DNA of 64,000 nt from Bog-473 sp963744225 (GTDB lineage: Bacteria > Actinomycetota > Acidimicrobiia > Acidimicrobiales > RAAP-2): positions 2,193,366-2,257,365 of the forward strand of contig CAVUSV010000004.1 in the NCBI GenBank assembly GCA_963744225.1. The letters are read 5' to 3'. Position 1 is the stretch's first letter; each line of letters opens with the position of its first letter. A program made the position numbers and the translations under genes. Positions 12,201 through 18,971 of this stretch are shown here, one piece after another. The notes below the pieces were generated by a model that was not told where the DNA came from, searched no databases, and saw only the letters and a program-made list of their open reading frames with translations.

Positions 12201-15200
12201 CGGTCATCACGGCGGGCTACAGCGGCTTCGTCAACGGTGACAACGCCTCCTCGCTGACCACCGCGCCCACCTGCAGCCTCGAACACCAGCGCGGCCAGCC
12301 CGGCGGGCACCTACGCCAGCTCGTGCAGCGGTGCGGCCGACGCCAACTACGCCATCAGCTACGTCAACGGCACCGTCACGGTGGCCCCGGCCGCCTTGGT
12401 CATCACCGCCTCGGACGGCACCCAGACCTACGGGGGCAGCGCGCCGGTCATCACGGCGGGCTACAGCGGCTTCGTCAACGGTGACAACGCCTCCTCGCTG
12501 ACCACCGCGCCCACCTGCAGCCTCGAACACCAGCGCGGCCAGCCCGGCGGGCACCTACGCCAGCTCGTGCAGCGGTGCGGCCGACGCCAACTACGCCATC
12601 AGCTACGTCAACGGCACCGTCACGGTGGCCCCGGCCGCCTTGGTCATCACCGCCTCGGACGGCACCCAGACCTACGGGGGCAGCGCGCCGGTCATCACGG
12701 CGGGCTACAGCGGCTTCGTCAACGGTGACAACGCCTCCTCGCTGACCACCGCGCCCACCTGCAGCTCGAACACCAGCGCGGCCAGCCCGGCGGGCACCTA
12801 CGCCAGCTCGTGCAGCGGTGCGGCCGACGCCAACTACGCCATCAGCTACGTCAACGGCACCGTCACGGTGGCCCCGGCCGCCTTGGTCATCACCGCCTCG
12901 GACGGCACCCAGACCTACGGGGGCAGCGCGCCGGTCATCACGGCGGGCTACAGCGGCTTCGTCAACGGTGACAACGCCTCCTCGCTGACCACCGCGCCCA
13001 CCTGCAGCCTCGAACACCAGCGCGGCCAGCCCGGCGGGCACCTACGCCAGCTCGTGCAGCGGTGCGGCCGACGCCAACTACGCCATCAGCTACGTCAACG
13101 GCACCGTCACGGTGGCCCCGGCCGACCAGGCGACCCTGACAGTCACCTCGACCACAGGCACGTTCGGCACGCCGCTCACGCTCACGGCGAGCGGGGGATC
13201 GGGTGGCGGCGCCGTCACCTTCGCCGTGGTCAACGGCACCGCATCGGGCTGCGCCATCTCGGCGGGCCAGCTCTCCTCGACATCCGCGGGCACCTGCCTC
13301 GTCACCGCGACCAAGGCAGCCGACGCGAACTACAACGCGACTTCTTCGGCCCAGACCACGGTGAACTTGGCCAAGGCCAACCAGGCGACCCTGACAGTCA
13401 CCTCGACCACAGGCACGTTCGGCACGCCGCTCACGCTCACGGCGAGCGGGGGATCGGGTGGCGGCGCCGTCACCTTCGCCGTGGTCAACGGCACCGCATC
13501 GGGCTGCGCCATCTCGGCGGGCCAGCTCTCCTCGACATCCGCGGGCACCTGCCTCGTCACCGCGACCAAGGCAGCCGACGCGAACTACAACGCGACTTCT
13601 TCGGCCCAGACCACGGTGAACTTGGCCAAGGCCAACCAGGCGACCCTGACAGTCACCTCGACCACAGGCACGTTCGGCACGCCGCTCACGCTCACGGCGA
13701 GCGGGGGATCGGGTGGCGGCGCCGTCACCTTCGCCGTGGTCAACGGCACCGCATCGGGCTGCGCCATCTCGGCGGGCCAGCTCTCCTCGACATCCGCGGG
13801 CACCTGCCTCGTCACCGCGACCAAGGCAGCCGACGCGAACTACAACGCGACTTCTTCGGCCCAGACCACGGTGAACTTGGCCAAGGCCAACCAGGCGACC
13901 CTGACAGTCACCTCGACCACAGGCACGTTCGGCACGCCGCTCACGCTCACGGCGAGCGGGGGATCGGGTGGCGGCGCCGTCACCTTCGCCGTGGTCAACG
14001 GCACCGCATCGGGCTGCGCCATCTCGGCGGGCCAGCTCTCCTCGACATCCGCGGGCACCTGCCTCGTCACCGCGACCAAGGCAGCCGACGCGAACTACAA
14101 CGCGACTTCTTCGGCCCAGACCACGGTGAACTTGGCCAAGGCCGCCGCCCCGTTCTCGATCACCGTGAACGGGTCCTCCTCGGCAACCATTACCTACGGC
14201 GCGAACGCCACGCTCGCGGAGGTGGGCCTACCGGCCGGCGCGAGGGGCACGGTCACGTTCTACACGTCCTCCAACGCCGCCTTGTGCTCGTTCACCGACA
14301 ACGGGTCCACCACCAGCTGCATCACATCGGCCAGCTTGGCCACGGGAACCTACTCGGGTATCTACGCCAGCTTCGTGGATACTGACGGCAGCTACATTGG
14401 TTCAACCTCGACAAACACGGTAAACCTCACAGTGAAACCTGCCGTTTCCACGACGGTCCTCGTTCCCTCGACCGGGGCGGACCTCAGTGGGACCAGCGCC
14501 ACCCTCGACGCCTCGGCATCGTCTGCCGCTGGGATCACGAAGGTCCAGTTCGTGCTCACCGGTGGATCGTTCAACAAGTCGGTCATCGGAACGGCCACGG
14601 CCACCCAATACGGGTACATCCTCGGCTGGAACACGACGAGCGTCGCGGGCGGGACCTACACGCTGCAGAGCCTGGCCACCGACGGAGCCGGCAACACCGC
14701 GTACAGCGCGGGGATCACCGTGACCGTCGACAACACCCCGCCGAGCACGGCGGTTCTCGTCCCCTCGACCGGGGCGGATCTCAGCGGGACGAGCGCGACA
14801 CTTGATGCCACGCGCGTCGGCGTCATACGGGGTCGGGATCACGAAGGTCCAGTTCGTGCTCACCGGTGGATCGTTCAACAAGTCGGTCATCGGAACGGCC
14901 ACGGCCACCCAATACGGGTACATCCTCGGCTGGAACACGACCAGCGTCGCGGGCGGGACCTACACGCTGCAGAGCCTGGCCACCGACGGAGCCGGCAACA
15001 CCGCGTACAGCGCGGGGATCACCGTGACCGTCGACAACACCCCGCCGAGCACGGCGGTCGTCGTCCCCTCGACGGGTGCGACTCTGAAGGGGACCAGCGC
15101 CACCCTCGACGCCTCGGCGTCGGCGTCCTACGGGGTCGGGATCACGAAGGTCCAGTTCGTGCTCACGGGTGGATCGTTCAACAAGTTCGTCGTCGGCACG

Positions 15201-15344
15201 GCGACACCCACCCAATACGGGTACATCTTTGCCTTGAACACCACCACCATCGTTAACGGCACCTACACGCTGCAGAGCCTGGCCACTGACGGAGCCGGCA
15301 ATACCGCCTACAGCCCGGGGATCACCATTACGATCAGCAACTGA
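222..15344 (+). CDS. giant secreted multidomain repeat protein (surface adhesin-like), interrupted by single-base indels
   Basis: If the frame is repaired, the product is about 5,040 residues. Order seen: a signal peptide (about residues 1-45, basic start, hydrophobic LLPAFAIGATVAPLA, ending near GVASA); a short unique segment; 13 FN3-like units; one Ig-like unit (about 4743-5085); 33 MBG units; four 85-residue units; one Ig-like unit (14144-14445); and three Ig-like units ending ITISN. Most units carry a Cys pair, suggesting disulfide-stabilised extracellular domains. There is no LPXTG motif or C-terminal membrane anchor, so the means of attachment is unknown. The frame changes at about 2388 (extra A after GCGCTG), at eight MBG units between 10084 and 13006 (extra A), at 10690 (TT to T, a loss) and at about 14812 (+1). 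The longest open pieces are 222-4925, 2413-10293 and 13112-15256. An adhesin or surface-layer role is inferred from architecture only. Whether it is a true broken gene or an assembly problem cannot be decided here. Confidence 0.75.
712..4742 (+). repeat. 13 tandem FN3-like units (about 310 bp each)
   Basis: Each unit is about 102-106 residues with the landmarks TLNGTVNAENSST, FCYSTSS, LASCGG, ATATGTSNTTES and LSGLTPNTxYYFQI, ending TFTTS. The strand pattern and the YYFQIKAV ending resemble fibronectin type III domains. Units alternate among a few subtypes (TTAITATGATLNG against GTTGTGSTLNG), which points to duplication of multi-unit blocks rather than single units. For example, the blocks around 1320-2260 and 3510-4430 match closely. 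Each unit has two cysteines that could pair. One +1 frame change lies in unit 6, near 2388. Confidence 0.85.
2413..10293 (+). CDS. longest open piece of the giant repeat gene
   Basis: This 2,626-codon stretch is the second reading frame of the giant gene, entered after the extra A near 2388. It holds the second half of FN3-like unit 6, units 7-13, the Ig-like unit and the first 20 MBG units with part of unit 21. It leaves the coding frame at the first A insertion (10084), and its tail from there to 10293 is out-of-frame translation rich in H, Q, R and L. Gene callers may report this as a separate gene; it has no signal peptide or plausible start of its own. Confidence 0.55.
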   Translation: MTASPATATGTSNTTESATLSGLTPNTQYYFQIQAVNGAGTTYGSVLTFTTSTTAPLATTNAASGTTGTGSTLNGTVNAENSSTTVSFCYSTSNTLANCVGGSVTTVTATPATATGTSNTTESTTLSGLAPNTTYYFQIEAVGGGTAFGSVLNFTTSLAPVATTSAASGTTGTGSTLNGTVNAEGASTTVTFCYSTSSTLASCGGATSVAASPATATGTSNTTESATLSGLTPNTTYYFQIKAVNGAGTTYGSVLNFTTSLAPVATTSAASATTATGSTLNGTVNAENSSTAVTFCYSTSSALASCGGATSVTASPATATGTSNTTESATLSGLTPNTQYYFQIQAVNGAGTTYGSVLTFTTSTTAPLATTNAASGTTQTGSTLNGTVNAENSSTTVTFCYSTSSSLASCGGATSVAATPATATGTSNTTESATLSGLTPNTTYYFQIKAVNGAGTTYGSVLNFTTSTQAPTATVGTTTAITATGATLNGTVNAENSSTTVTFCYSTSSSLASCGGATSVTASPATATGTSNTAESATLSGLTPNTQYYFQIQAAGSSTIYSTVGTFTTSTTAPLATTNAASGTTGTGSTLNGTVNAENSSTTVSFCYSTSNTLANCVGGSVTTVTATPATATGTSNTTESTTLSGLAPNTTYYFQIEAVGGGTTFGSVLNFTTSTQAPTATVGTTTAITATGATLNGSVNAENSSTTVTFCYSTSSTLASCGGATSVAATPSTATGTSNTTESATLSGLTPNTTYYFQIKAVGASTVYSTVGNVTTSVATPTFTTTPTSSAIVYGSSNTDGGTVVGVGGITPTGTISFFVCAVGTDPCNSGGNQIGSAVTLAGSGGTASATSTPATTPAAAGTYCFRAAYSGDSHYAAGSEINGSSECFTVAPAALVITASDGTQTYGGSAPVITAGYSGFVNGDNASSLTTAPTCASNTSAASPAGTYASSCSGAADANYAISYVNGTVTVAPAALVITASDGTQTYGGSAPVITAGYSGFVNGDNASSLTTAPTCASNTSAASPAGTYASSCSGAADANYAISYVNGTVTVAPAALVITASDGTQTYGGSAPVITAGYSGFVNGDNASSLTTAPTCASNTSAASPAGTYASSCSGAADANYAISYVNGTVTVAPAALVITASDGTQTYGGSAPVITAGYSGFVNGDNASSLTTAPTCASNTSAASPAGTYASSCSGAADANYAISYVNGTVTVAPAALVITASDGTQTYGGSAPVITAGYSGFVNGDNASSLTTAPTCASNTSAASPAGTYASSCSGAADANYAISYVNGTVTVAPAALVITASDGTQTYGGSAPVITAGYSGFVNGDNASSLTTAPTCASNTSAASPAGTYASSCSGAADANYAISYVNGTVTVAPAALVITASDGTQTYGGSAPVITAGYSGFVNGDNASSLTTAPTCASNTSAASPAGTYASSCSGAADANYAISYVNGTVTVAPAALVITASDGTQTYGGSAPVITAGYSGFVNGDNASSLTTAPTCASNTSAASPAGTYASSCSGAADANYAISYVNGTVTVAPAALVITASDGTQTYGGSAPVITAGYSGFVNGDNASSLTTAPTCASNTSAASPAGTYASSCSGAADANYAISYVNGTVTVAPAALVITASDGTQTYGGSAPVITAGYSGFVNGDNASSLTTAPTCASNTSAASPAGTYASSCSGAADANYAISYVNGTVTVAPAALVITASDGTQTYGGSAPVITAGYSGFVNGDNASSLTTAPTCASNTSAASPAGTYASSCSGAADANYAISYVNGTVTVAPAALVITASDGTQTYGGSAPVITAGYSGFVNGDNASSLTTAPTCASNTSAASPAGTYASSCSGAADANYAISYVNGTVTVAPAALVITASDGTQTYGGSAPVITAGYSGFVNGDNASSLTTAPTCASNTSAASPAGTYASSCSGAADANYAISYVNGTVTVAPAALVITASDGTQTYGGSAPVITAGYSGFVNGDNASSLTTAPTCASNTSAASPAGTYASSCSGAADANYAISYVNGTVTVAPAALVITASDGTQTYGGSAPVITAGYSGFVNGDNASSLTTAPTCASNTSAASPAGTYASSCSGAADANYAISYVNGTVTVAPAALVITASDGTQTYGGSAPVITAGYSGFVNGDNASSLTTAPTCASNTSAASPAGTYASSCSGAADANYAISYVNGTVTVAPAALVITASDGTQTYGGSAPVITAGYSGFVNGDNASSLTTAPTCASNTSAASPAGTYASSCSGAADANYAISYVNGTVTVAPAALVITASDGTQTYGGSAPVITAGYSGFVNGDNASSLTTAPTCASNTSAASPAGTYASSCSGAADANYAISYVNGTVTVAPAALVITASDGTQTYGGSAPVITAGYSGFVNGDNASSLTTAPTCASNTSAASPAGTYASSCSGAADANYAISYVNGTVTVAPAALVITASDGTQTYGGSAPVITAGYSGFVNGDNASSLTTAPTCASNTSAASPAGTYASSCSGAADANYAISYVNGTVTVAPAALVITASDGTQTYGGSAPVITAGYSGFVNGDNASSLTTAPTCSLEHQRGQPGGHLRQLVQRCGRRQLRHQLRQRHRHGGPGRLGHHRLGRHPDLRGQRAGHHGGLQRLRQR
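5086..13111 (+). repeat. 33 tandem MBG-domain units (243 bp, 81 residues each)
   Basis: Unit boundaries at the codons VAPAALVIT fall at 5086, 5329 and so on every 243 bp. The total length of 8,026 bp equals 33 x 243 plus 7 net inserted bases. The unit contains TYGGSAPVITAGYSGF, APTC and SSCSGAADANYAISY, matching the MBG domain (YGX type) found in bacterial surface proteins. Units are identical except at two places. One is a silent G/C in an alanine codon: G in units 1, 3, 4, 5, 6, 12, 15, 16, 23 and 27, C in the others. The other is the TGCGCCTCG site, changed to TGCAGCCTCG (+1) in units 21, 22, 23, 24, 26, 30, 31 and 33, and to in-frame TGCAGCTCG in unit 32. Unit 24 also lost one T at 10690. 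Confidence 0.92.
13112..15256 (+). CDS. C-terminal open piece of the giant repeat gene
   Basis: After the last A insertion in MBG unit 33 this frame carries the four 85-residue repeats, the Ig-like unit and the first C-terminal Ig-like unit, then loses frame near 14812 inside the second. The true C-terminus is read from about 14812 to 15344 in the next frame, ending AYSPGITITISN. The apparent start, MAPADQATL, is only the GTG valine codon at a repeat boundary, not a credible initiation site. Confidence 0.5.
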   Translation: MAPADQATLTVTSTTGTFGTPLTLTASGGSGGGAVTFAVVNGTASGCAISAGQLSSTSAGTCLVTATKAADANYNATSSAQTTVNLAKANQATLTVTSTTGTFGTPLTLTASGGSGGGAVTFAVVNGTASGCAISAGQLSSTSAGTCLVTATKAADANYNATSSAQTTVNLAKANQATLTVTSTTGTFGTPLTLTASGGSGGGAVTFAVVNGTASGCAISAGQLSSTSAGTCLVTATKAADANYNATSSAQTTVNLAKANQATLTVTSTTGTFGTPLTLTASGGSGGGAVTFAVVNGTASGCAISAGQLSSTSAGTCLVTATKAADANYNATSSAQTTVNLAKAAAPFSITVNGSSSATITYGANATLAEVGLPAGARGTVTFYTSSNAALCSFTDNGSTTSCITSASLATGTYSGIYASFVDTDGSYIGSTSTNTVNLTVKPAVSTTVLVPSTGADLSGTSATLDASASSAAGITKVQFVLTGGSFNKSVIGTATATQYGYILGWNTTSVAGGTYTLQSLATDGAGNTAYSAGITVTVDNTPPSTAVLVPSTGADLSGTSATLDATRVGVIRGRDHEGPVRAHRWIVQQVGHRNGHGHPIRVHPRLEHDQRRGRDLHAAEPGHRRSRQHRVQRGDHRDRRQHPAEHGGRRPLDGCDSEGDQRHPRRLGVGVLRGRDHEGPVRAHGWIVQQVRRRHGDTHPIRVHLCLEHHHHR
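13124..14143 (+). repeat. four identical 255-bp (85-residue) Ig-like units
   Basis: Four back-to-back copies start near 13124, 13379, 13634 and 13889 and appear identical except for the first residues of copy 1 (AD rather than AN). Landmarks are QATLTVTSTTGTFGTPL, GGAVTFAVVNGTASGCAI, TSAGTCLVTATKAADANY and TTVNLAKA. The cysteine pair and strand-rich composition suggest a bacterial Ig-like fold. All four copies are in one frame. Confidence 0.88.
14446..15341 (+). repeat. three C-terminal Ig-like units (about 300 bp)
   Basis: Three units begin with VLVPSTGADLSGTSATLDA or variants at about 14456, 14753 and 15057. They share ITKVQFVLTGGSFNK, TATQYGYI and LQSLATDGAGNTAYS, which resemble the bacterial Ig-like families that often close long surface proteins. 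Copies 1 and 2 are nearly identical at DNA level over much of their length, and copy 3 has diverged. Copy 2 contains a +1 frame change near 14812 (GCCACGCGCGTCGG against GCCTCGGCGTCGG in copy 3). Confidence 0.8.
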
Positions 15345-15348
15345 GAAT

Positions 15349-15426
15349 CTCACCGACTCATTGGGCGATTGAGTCTCACCGACTCATTGGGCGATTGAGT
15401 CTCACCGATTCAATGGGCGATTGAAT
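15349..15426 (+). repeat. three tandem 26-bp hairpin repeats just after the giant gene
   Basis: The units are 15349-15374, 15375-15400 and 15401-15426. Units 1 and 2 are identical and contain ACTCA, a loop, then TGAGT. Unit 3 has ATTCAA and TTGAAT instead, so the C:G pair is replaced by T:A on both arms and the stem is kept. The first unit begins within 5 bases of the stop codon. Likely roles are a transcription terminator or mRNA 3' structure, or a binding site. No T-run follows, so a simple intrinsic terminator is not assured. Confidence 0.7.
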
Positions 15427-15765
15427 AGCTCCATTCACCGTGGACTTCTGCCGGGCGAGCGGCATGGCACGGAGGCAAGTTCAGTATCGCTGACCTTGCT
15501 CCCGATCACGTAGTGGTAGAGATCGCTGGGCCGCGCCTCGCTGCCGGGTTCGAGGGAGTGCGGAGCAGTACTTGCCCTCGGTGAGGGCTGCGGTCCAGAC
15601 CGACAGCTCACCGAAAGAAACCCGGATACAGCTGCGAGCAGCCGGGGCGCTCCGCTGAGAGCACGAGGTGCGGAACTTCCGGCACCCATGCACTCTTCGT
15701 CGCCAGCCATTCTCAGGACTAAACCGATCCGTGAATAGTTTTGAAAGGGTCACGGCAGCTGGCGC
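15427..15765. other. intergenic, no recognised gene
   Basis: Minus-strand open frames exist (15435-15710 and 15481-15753), but their translations are rich in R, S and P and show no family features or convincing start sites. The response regulator on the minus strand ends at 15766, so this is the shared 3' region of two converging units. Confidence 0.45.
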
Positions 15766-16462
15766 TCAGGCTGGCTTCACCAGACCGGACTGAAACGCGA
15801 AGACCACAGCCTGCACACGGTCGCGCAGCCCGAGCTTGGCCAGCAGGCGACCCACGTGGGACTTGACCGTCGCCTCGGAGACGTAGAGGCGTTCGGCGAT
15901 CTCCGCGTTGGAGAGGCCGTCTGCAACAGCGAGCAGGACTTCACGTTCGCGCTCGGTCAGGCTGGCCAACGCCACATTCTCCGCTGTGTCCCCATCAGCC
16001 GGTTGCTCCGGTGGCGTCGGCGAGGTCCGGCAGCTGGTCTGCGTACTCCTCGAGCAGCCGCCGGGTCACCCGCGGCGACACCACCGCGTCGCCGTGGGCC
16101 ACCGTCCGGATGGCCGAGACGAGCTCTGCCGGAGGTACGTCCTTGAGCAAGAACCCGCTGGCGCCGGCGCGCAGGGCGCTGAAGGCGTATTCATCGAGGT
16201 CGAAGGTCGTGAGGATAAGGACGCGCGTCTCGTCACCGGTCGTCGCGGCGGTGATGGCTCGTGTCGCCTCGATCCCGTCGAGCACCGGCATGCGCACGTC
16301 CATGAGGACGACGTCGGGCTTGTACAGCAAGACAAGGCGTACGGCATCGGCGCCGTCGGGTGCCTCGCCCACGATCTCGAGGTCCGGCTCGGCCTCAAGG
16401 ATCATGCGGAAGCCCTTGCGCAGGAGCGCCTGGTCGTCCGCCAACACGATCCGGACCGTCAT
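15766..16462 (-). CDS. NarL/LuxR-family response regulator, frameshifted between receiver and HTH
   Basis: Two frames make one protein of about 231 residues. The receiver part (16462 down to about 15998) begins MTVRIVLADDQALLRKGF, has the phosphorylatable Asp in DVVLMDVRMP, and the conserved Thr and Lys in ILTTF and GFLLKD. The output part (to 15766) has the LuxR helix-turn-helix LTEREREVL, GLSNAEIAERLYVSEATVK and HVGRLLAKL. The junction needs one base removed around 15994-15999, joining DATGATG to DGDTAENVALASL. The start ATG overlaps the stop of the sensor kinase gene by 4 bases, so the two are a coupled pair. As read, the first frame stops before the DNA-binding domain. Either a sequencing indel or a real loss of output is possible. 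Target genes are unknown. Confidence 0.85.
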
Positions 16463-17793
16463 GCGGTGGTCGGCGCCTTGCAGTCGCGCAGCGTGGCTGT
16501 GACCTCCCAGCCACCCGTCGGCCGCGGTCCGGCTTCGAGCGTGCCCCCGAACGCGGCCGCCCGCTCGGCCATCCCGGCCACGCCGTGTCCGCCGGCGATG
16601 GGACCTGCCGGCCGACTGTGGCCGTTGCCGTTGACGAGACCGGCCACGGTCAATTTGGTGTGCCCATCGTCGGTGACCCGCACCGAGATGTCGGGATCTC
16701 TGAACGCCAGCAGCACCTCGACCGAGGCCGGCTCGGCGGCATGCTTCAGCGCGTTCGTGAGAGCCTCCTGCACGATTCGGAACACCGTCAGGCCAGCGGC
16801 ACCTGAGACCTCGAAGGGCTGGCCGGACCGCTCGACCGCGACGGCGAGGCCGGTACCCCTGACCCGTTCGACGAGTGCATCGAGATCACTCAGTCCGGGT
16901 TGAGGGGCCAAGGATGGCCGCTCGGCCCCATTCCCGGTTACGCCTCCCGGCTCTTCTCGCAACACGCCGAGCATGCGCCGCATGTCGGTCAGGGCCTGGC
17001 GTCCCGTGCCGGAGACCTCCTGCATGGCTTCGGCAGCGTGTGCGGGGTCGAATGCCTGCGCCCGCGAGGCGGCATCGGCCAACGTGACCATCACCTGGAT
17101 GTTGTGCGAGACGACGTCGTGCATCTCCCGTGCGATGCGAGCCCGCTCCGCCGCCGCCGCCAGCGAGGCCTGCTGGTCTCGTTCGAACTCCAGCCGTTCG
17201 GCGCGTTCGGCGAGCCAGTCGAGCTGGCTGCGCAGCGCGCGCACGACGACCCCGGCCAGTAGTGCGGTGAATGCAAGCCCCGTCATGTACACGAACGATT
17301 TGACGTCGTTGCCGGTCGGCTTCCACCGCACGGCGGCCATGACCACGCCGGCCTCGAGGATGGCCGACGCCACGATCACCAACACCCACTCGGACTCCAG
17401 CGCGACCGTGTAGAGGGCGACGAGGAGCGACGCATCGGCCAGGGCCGGTCCGGTCACGAGCCATTGCACGAAGGCGACCGCGGCGATGGCGAGGAAGACG
17501 GTCATAGGCGCCCGGCGCCGGAAGATGAGCGGAAAGGTCAGGGCCGCGACAATCCACAGGCTGGGACTGCTGGTGGCCTTCTCCACCACCCGTCCCGAGC
17601 CGACGACGAACAGGCCGGTCGCGAGCACGATGTCGACGTACGTGGCATAGCGCCGGTCAAAGGCGCGGAGTCGCTCCCAGACCCGCCACGCCCCGTCGAG
17701 CTGACGGTCCGTGGACGCCCCAACGGAGGCGGGCTCCCTCTTGCTTCCGGCCCGGAGCCAGTCCGGGTACAGGTGACGTGAGCTGGGGGCCAT
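16459..17793 (-). CDS. NarL-type sensor histidine kinase
   Basis: About 444 residues from the ATG at 17793; the open frame extends to 17946, but the added residues look non-coding. The N-terminal half has several membrane segments (YVDIVLATGLFVVG, LWIVAALTFPLIF, TVFLAIAAVAFVQW and others). A dimerisation/phosphoacceptor domain of the HisKA_3 type follows, with the H-box ARIAREMHDVVSHNIQ. The ATPase domain has the N-box RIVQEALTNALKHA and the G-box GGHGVAGMAERAA. It should autophosphorylate on the H-box His and pass the phosphate to the regulator encoded next (overlap 16459-16462). There is no periplasmic sensor domain of note, so the signal may be sensed in or at the membrane, as in many actinobacterial kinases of this class. 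Confidence is high for family and low for signal. Confidence 0.9.
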   Translation of the reverse strand: MAPSSRHLYPDWLRAGSKREPASVGASTDRQLDGAWRVWERLRAFDRRYATYVDIVLATGLFVVGSGRVVEKATSSPSLWIVAALTFPLIFRRRAPMTVFLAIAAVAFVQWLVTGPALADASLLVALYTVALESEWVLVIVASAILEAGVVMAAVRWKPTGNDVKSFVYMTGLAFTALLAGVVVRALRSQLDWLAERAERLEFERDQQASLAAAAERARIAREMHDVVSHNIQVMVTLADAASRAQAFDPAHAAEAMQEVSGTGRQALTDMRRMLGVLREEPGGVTGNGAERPSLAPQPGLSDLDALVERVRGTGLAVAVERSGQPFEVSGAAGLTVFRIVQEALTNALKHAAEPASVEVLLAFRDPDISVRVTDDGHTKLTVAGLVNGNGHSRPAGPIAGGHGVAGMAERAAAFGGTLEAGPRPTGGWEVTATLRDCKAPTTA

Positions 17794-18970
17794 TGCATCC
17801 TTCGTTCCCAGGCGGGACGACCATCGTAGTGCCGCCTGAGCAGGATCTCCGTTCGTCAACCTCCCCGATCTCACATCCCCAGCCTCGTTGCCGGCTCGGG
17901 TCCCATGGCTCATCCCCAAGGATGAAACGGGGGGTGGGCGGTTCATTCCTCCGGACGATTCGAGTCCGCAGCCTCCCGTCGTACGGTCGCGGTGCCAAGC
18001 CTTCGGGTGGTGCGAGGAAGCGAGCGTGTTCCGCCCCGAGCGCGGAGCGCACCTCGCGCCGCCCCAGGGATGCGTGGTGCACCGTGCTTCTCAGGCGCTC
18101 GCGGCGCGCCGCCGCTTCCCGGCACGTCTCGAGGTCATCGAACGCGGGCTGCACGTCGTCGGGGGTGAACGCAAAGAAAAGGGCGGCCACAGCGTCCGCG
18201 CCGGACTCGGCGTACCATTCCACCGAGTCGGGGGTCAGCGCGTTGAAATAAGGGCACACCGTGATGCGCAACTCGGAGCGGCGGCGACCCACGGCCTCCA
18301 GTTCCTTGTCGAGCTCGGCCAGCCCGGTCACCAACTCGTGGGGCGAGCGGTTGAAGGTGTGCCAGCCCTGGCCGAAGCGGGCCGCCCGTCGCAGAGCGGC
18401 CGGGGTTTCGCCGCCGACGTGGATGGGTGGTGGCTGCTGCACGGGCTTGGGGTACATCTCGCAGGGAGGGAGGTCGTAGATCTCACCGTGGTACGACGAC
18501 GTCTCGTCGACCCACAGCGTGCGCAGCACCTCGAGATACTCGTCGGTGCGGCGGCCTCGACGTTCCCAAGGAACATTCAGCGCCTCGAATTCCTCCTTGA
18601 GCCACCCCACGCCGACACCGAGGTCGACTCGGCCGTTCGAAAGCCAGTCGAGCGAACTGACCTCCTTGGCGACGTAGACCGGATTGCGCTGGGGCAGGAG
18701 CAACATGGCGGTGCCGAGACGCACGGTTGAGGTCCGTGCCGCCAGATAGGTCAACGTGACCAGCGGCTCGAGCAAGCCGCTGCCCGGCGGCGCCGGCACG
18801 CGCCCGTCCTCGGCGTAGGGATAGCGGCTCTCGTACTCGCTGAAGAGCACTACGTGCTCGCCCACCCAGATCGTCCCGATGCCGCGCTCCTCGGCCCCCG
18901 CCGCCACGGCATCGAGCAGCTCCGGGGTTGTCATCGGGCTCGCCGTCGGCATCCACAGGTCGAAGTTCAC
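17657..18970 (-). CDS. LLM-class (luciferase-like, probably F420-dependent) oxidoreductase
   Basis: The start GTG at 18970 (VNFDLWMPTASP) lies one base after the stop of the TetR gene, so translation is probably coupled. Landmarks of the bacterial luciferase-like barrel are GTIWVGEHV, VRLGTAMLLLPQRNPVYVAKE, SLDWLSNGRVDLGVGVGW, EEFEALNVPWERRG and PPIHVGGETPAALRRAA, which match probable F420-dependent oxidoreductases of about 290 residues. Family similarity ends near AFDDLETCREAAARR (about 18095). The frame then runs on to 17657 with an unlikely tail that overlaps the kinase start. A stop at 18091-18093 exists in the neighbouring frame, so a single-base indel near the end is likely. It probably acts in the same oxidative pathway as the P450. 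The substrate is unknown. Confidence 0.82.
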   Translation of the reverse strand: MNFDLWMPTASPMTTPELLDAVAAGAEERGIGTIWVGEHVVLFSEYESRYPYAEDGRVPAPPGSGLLEPLVTLTYLAARTSTVRLGTAMLLLPQRNPVYVAKEVSSLDWLSNGRVDLGVGVGWLKEEFEALNVPWERRGRRTDEYLEVLRTLWVDETSSYHGEIYDLPPCEMYPKPVQQPPPIHVGGETPAALRRAARFGQGWHTFNRSPHELVTGLAELDKELEAVGRRRSELRITVCPYFNALTPDSVEWYAESGADAVAALFFAFTPDDVQPAFDDLETCREAAARRERLRSTVHHASLGRREVRSALGAEHARFLAPPEGLAPRPYDGRLRTRIVRRNEPPTPRFILGDEPWDPSRQRGWGCEIGEVDERRSCSGGTTMVVPPGNEGCNGPQLTSPVPGLAPGRKQEGARLRWGVHGPSARRGVAGLGATPRL

Positions 18971-18971
18971 G

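Noticed and set aside
5086..13111. Regular repeat array considered as CRISPR-like
   Set aside because: Units are directly adjacent with no spacers, 243 bp long, and code for a known domain.
15435..15753. Minus-strand frames after the giant gene, considered as a transposase remnant
   Set aside because: No DDE or insertion-sequence motif, no terminal inverted repeats and no target duplication were found.
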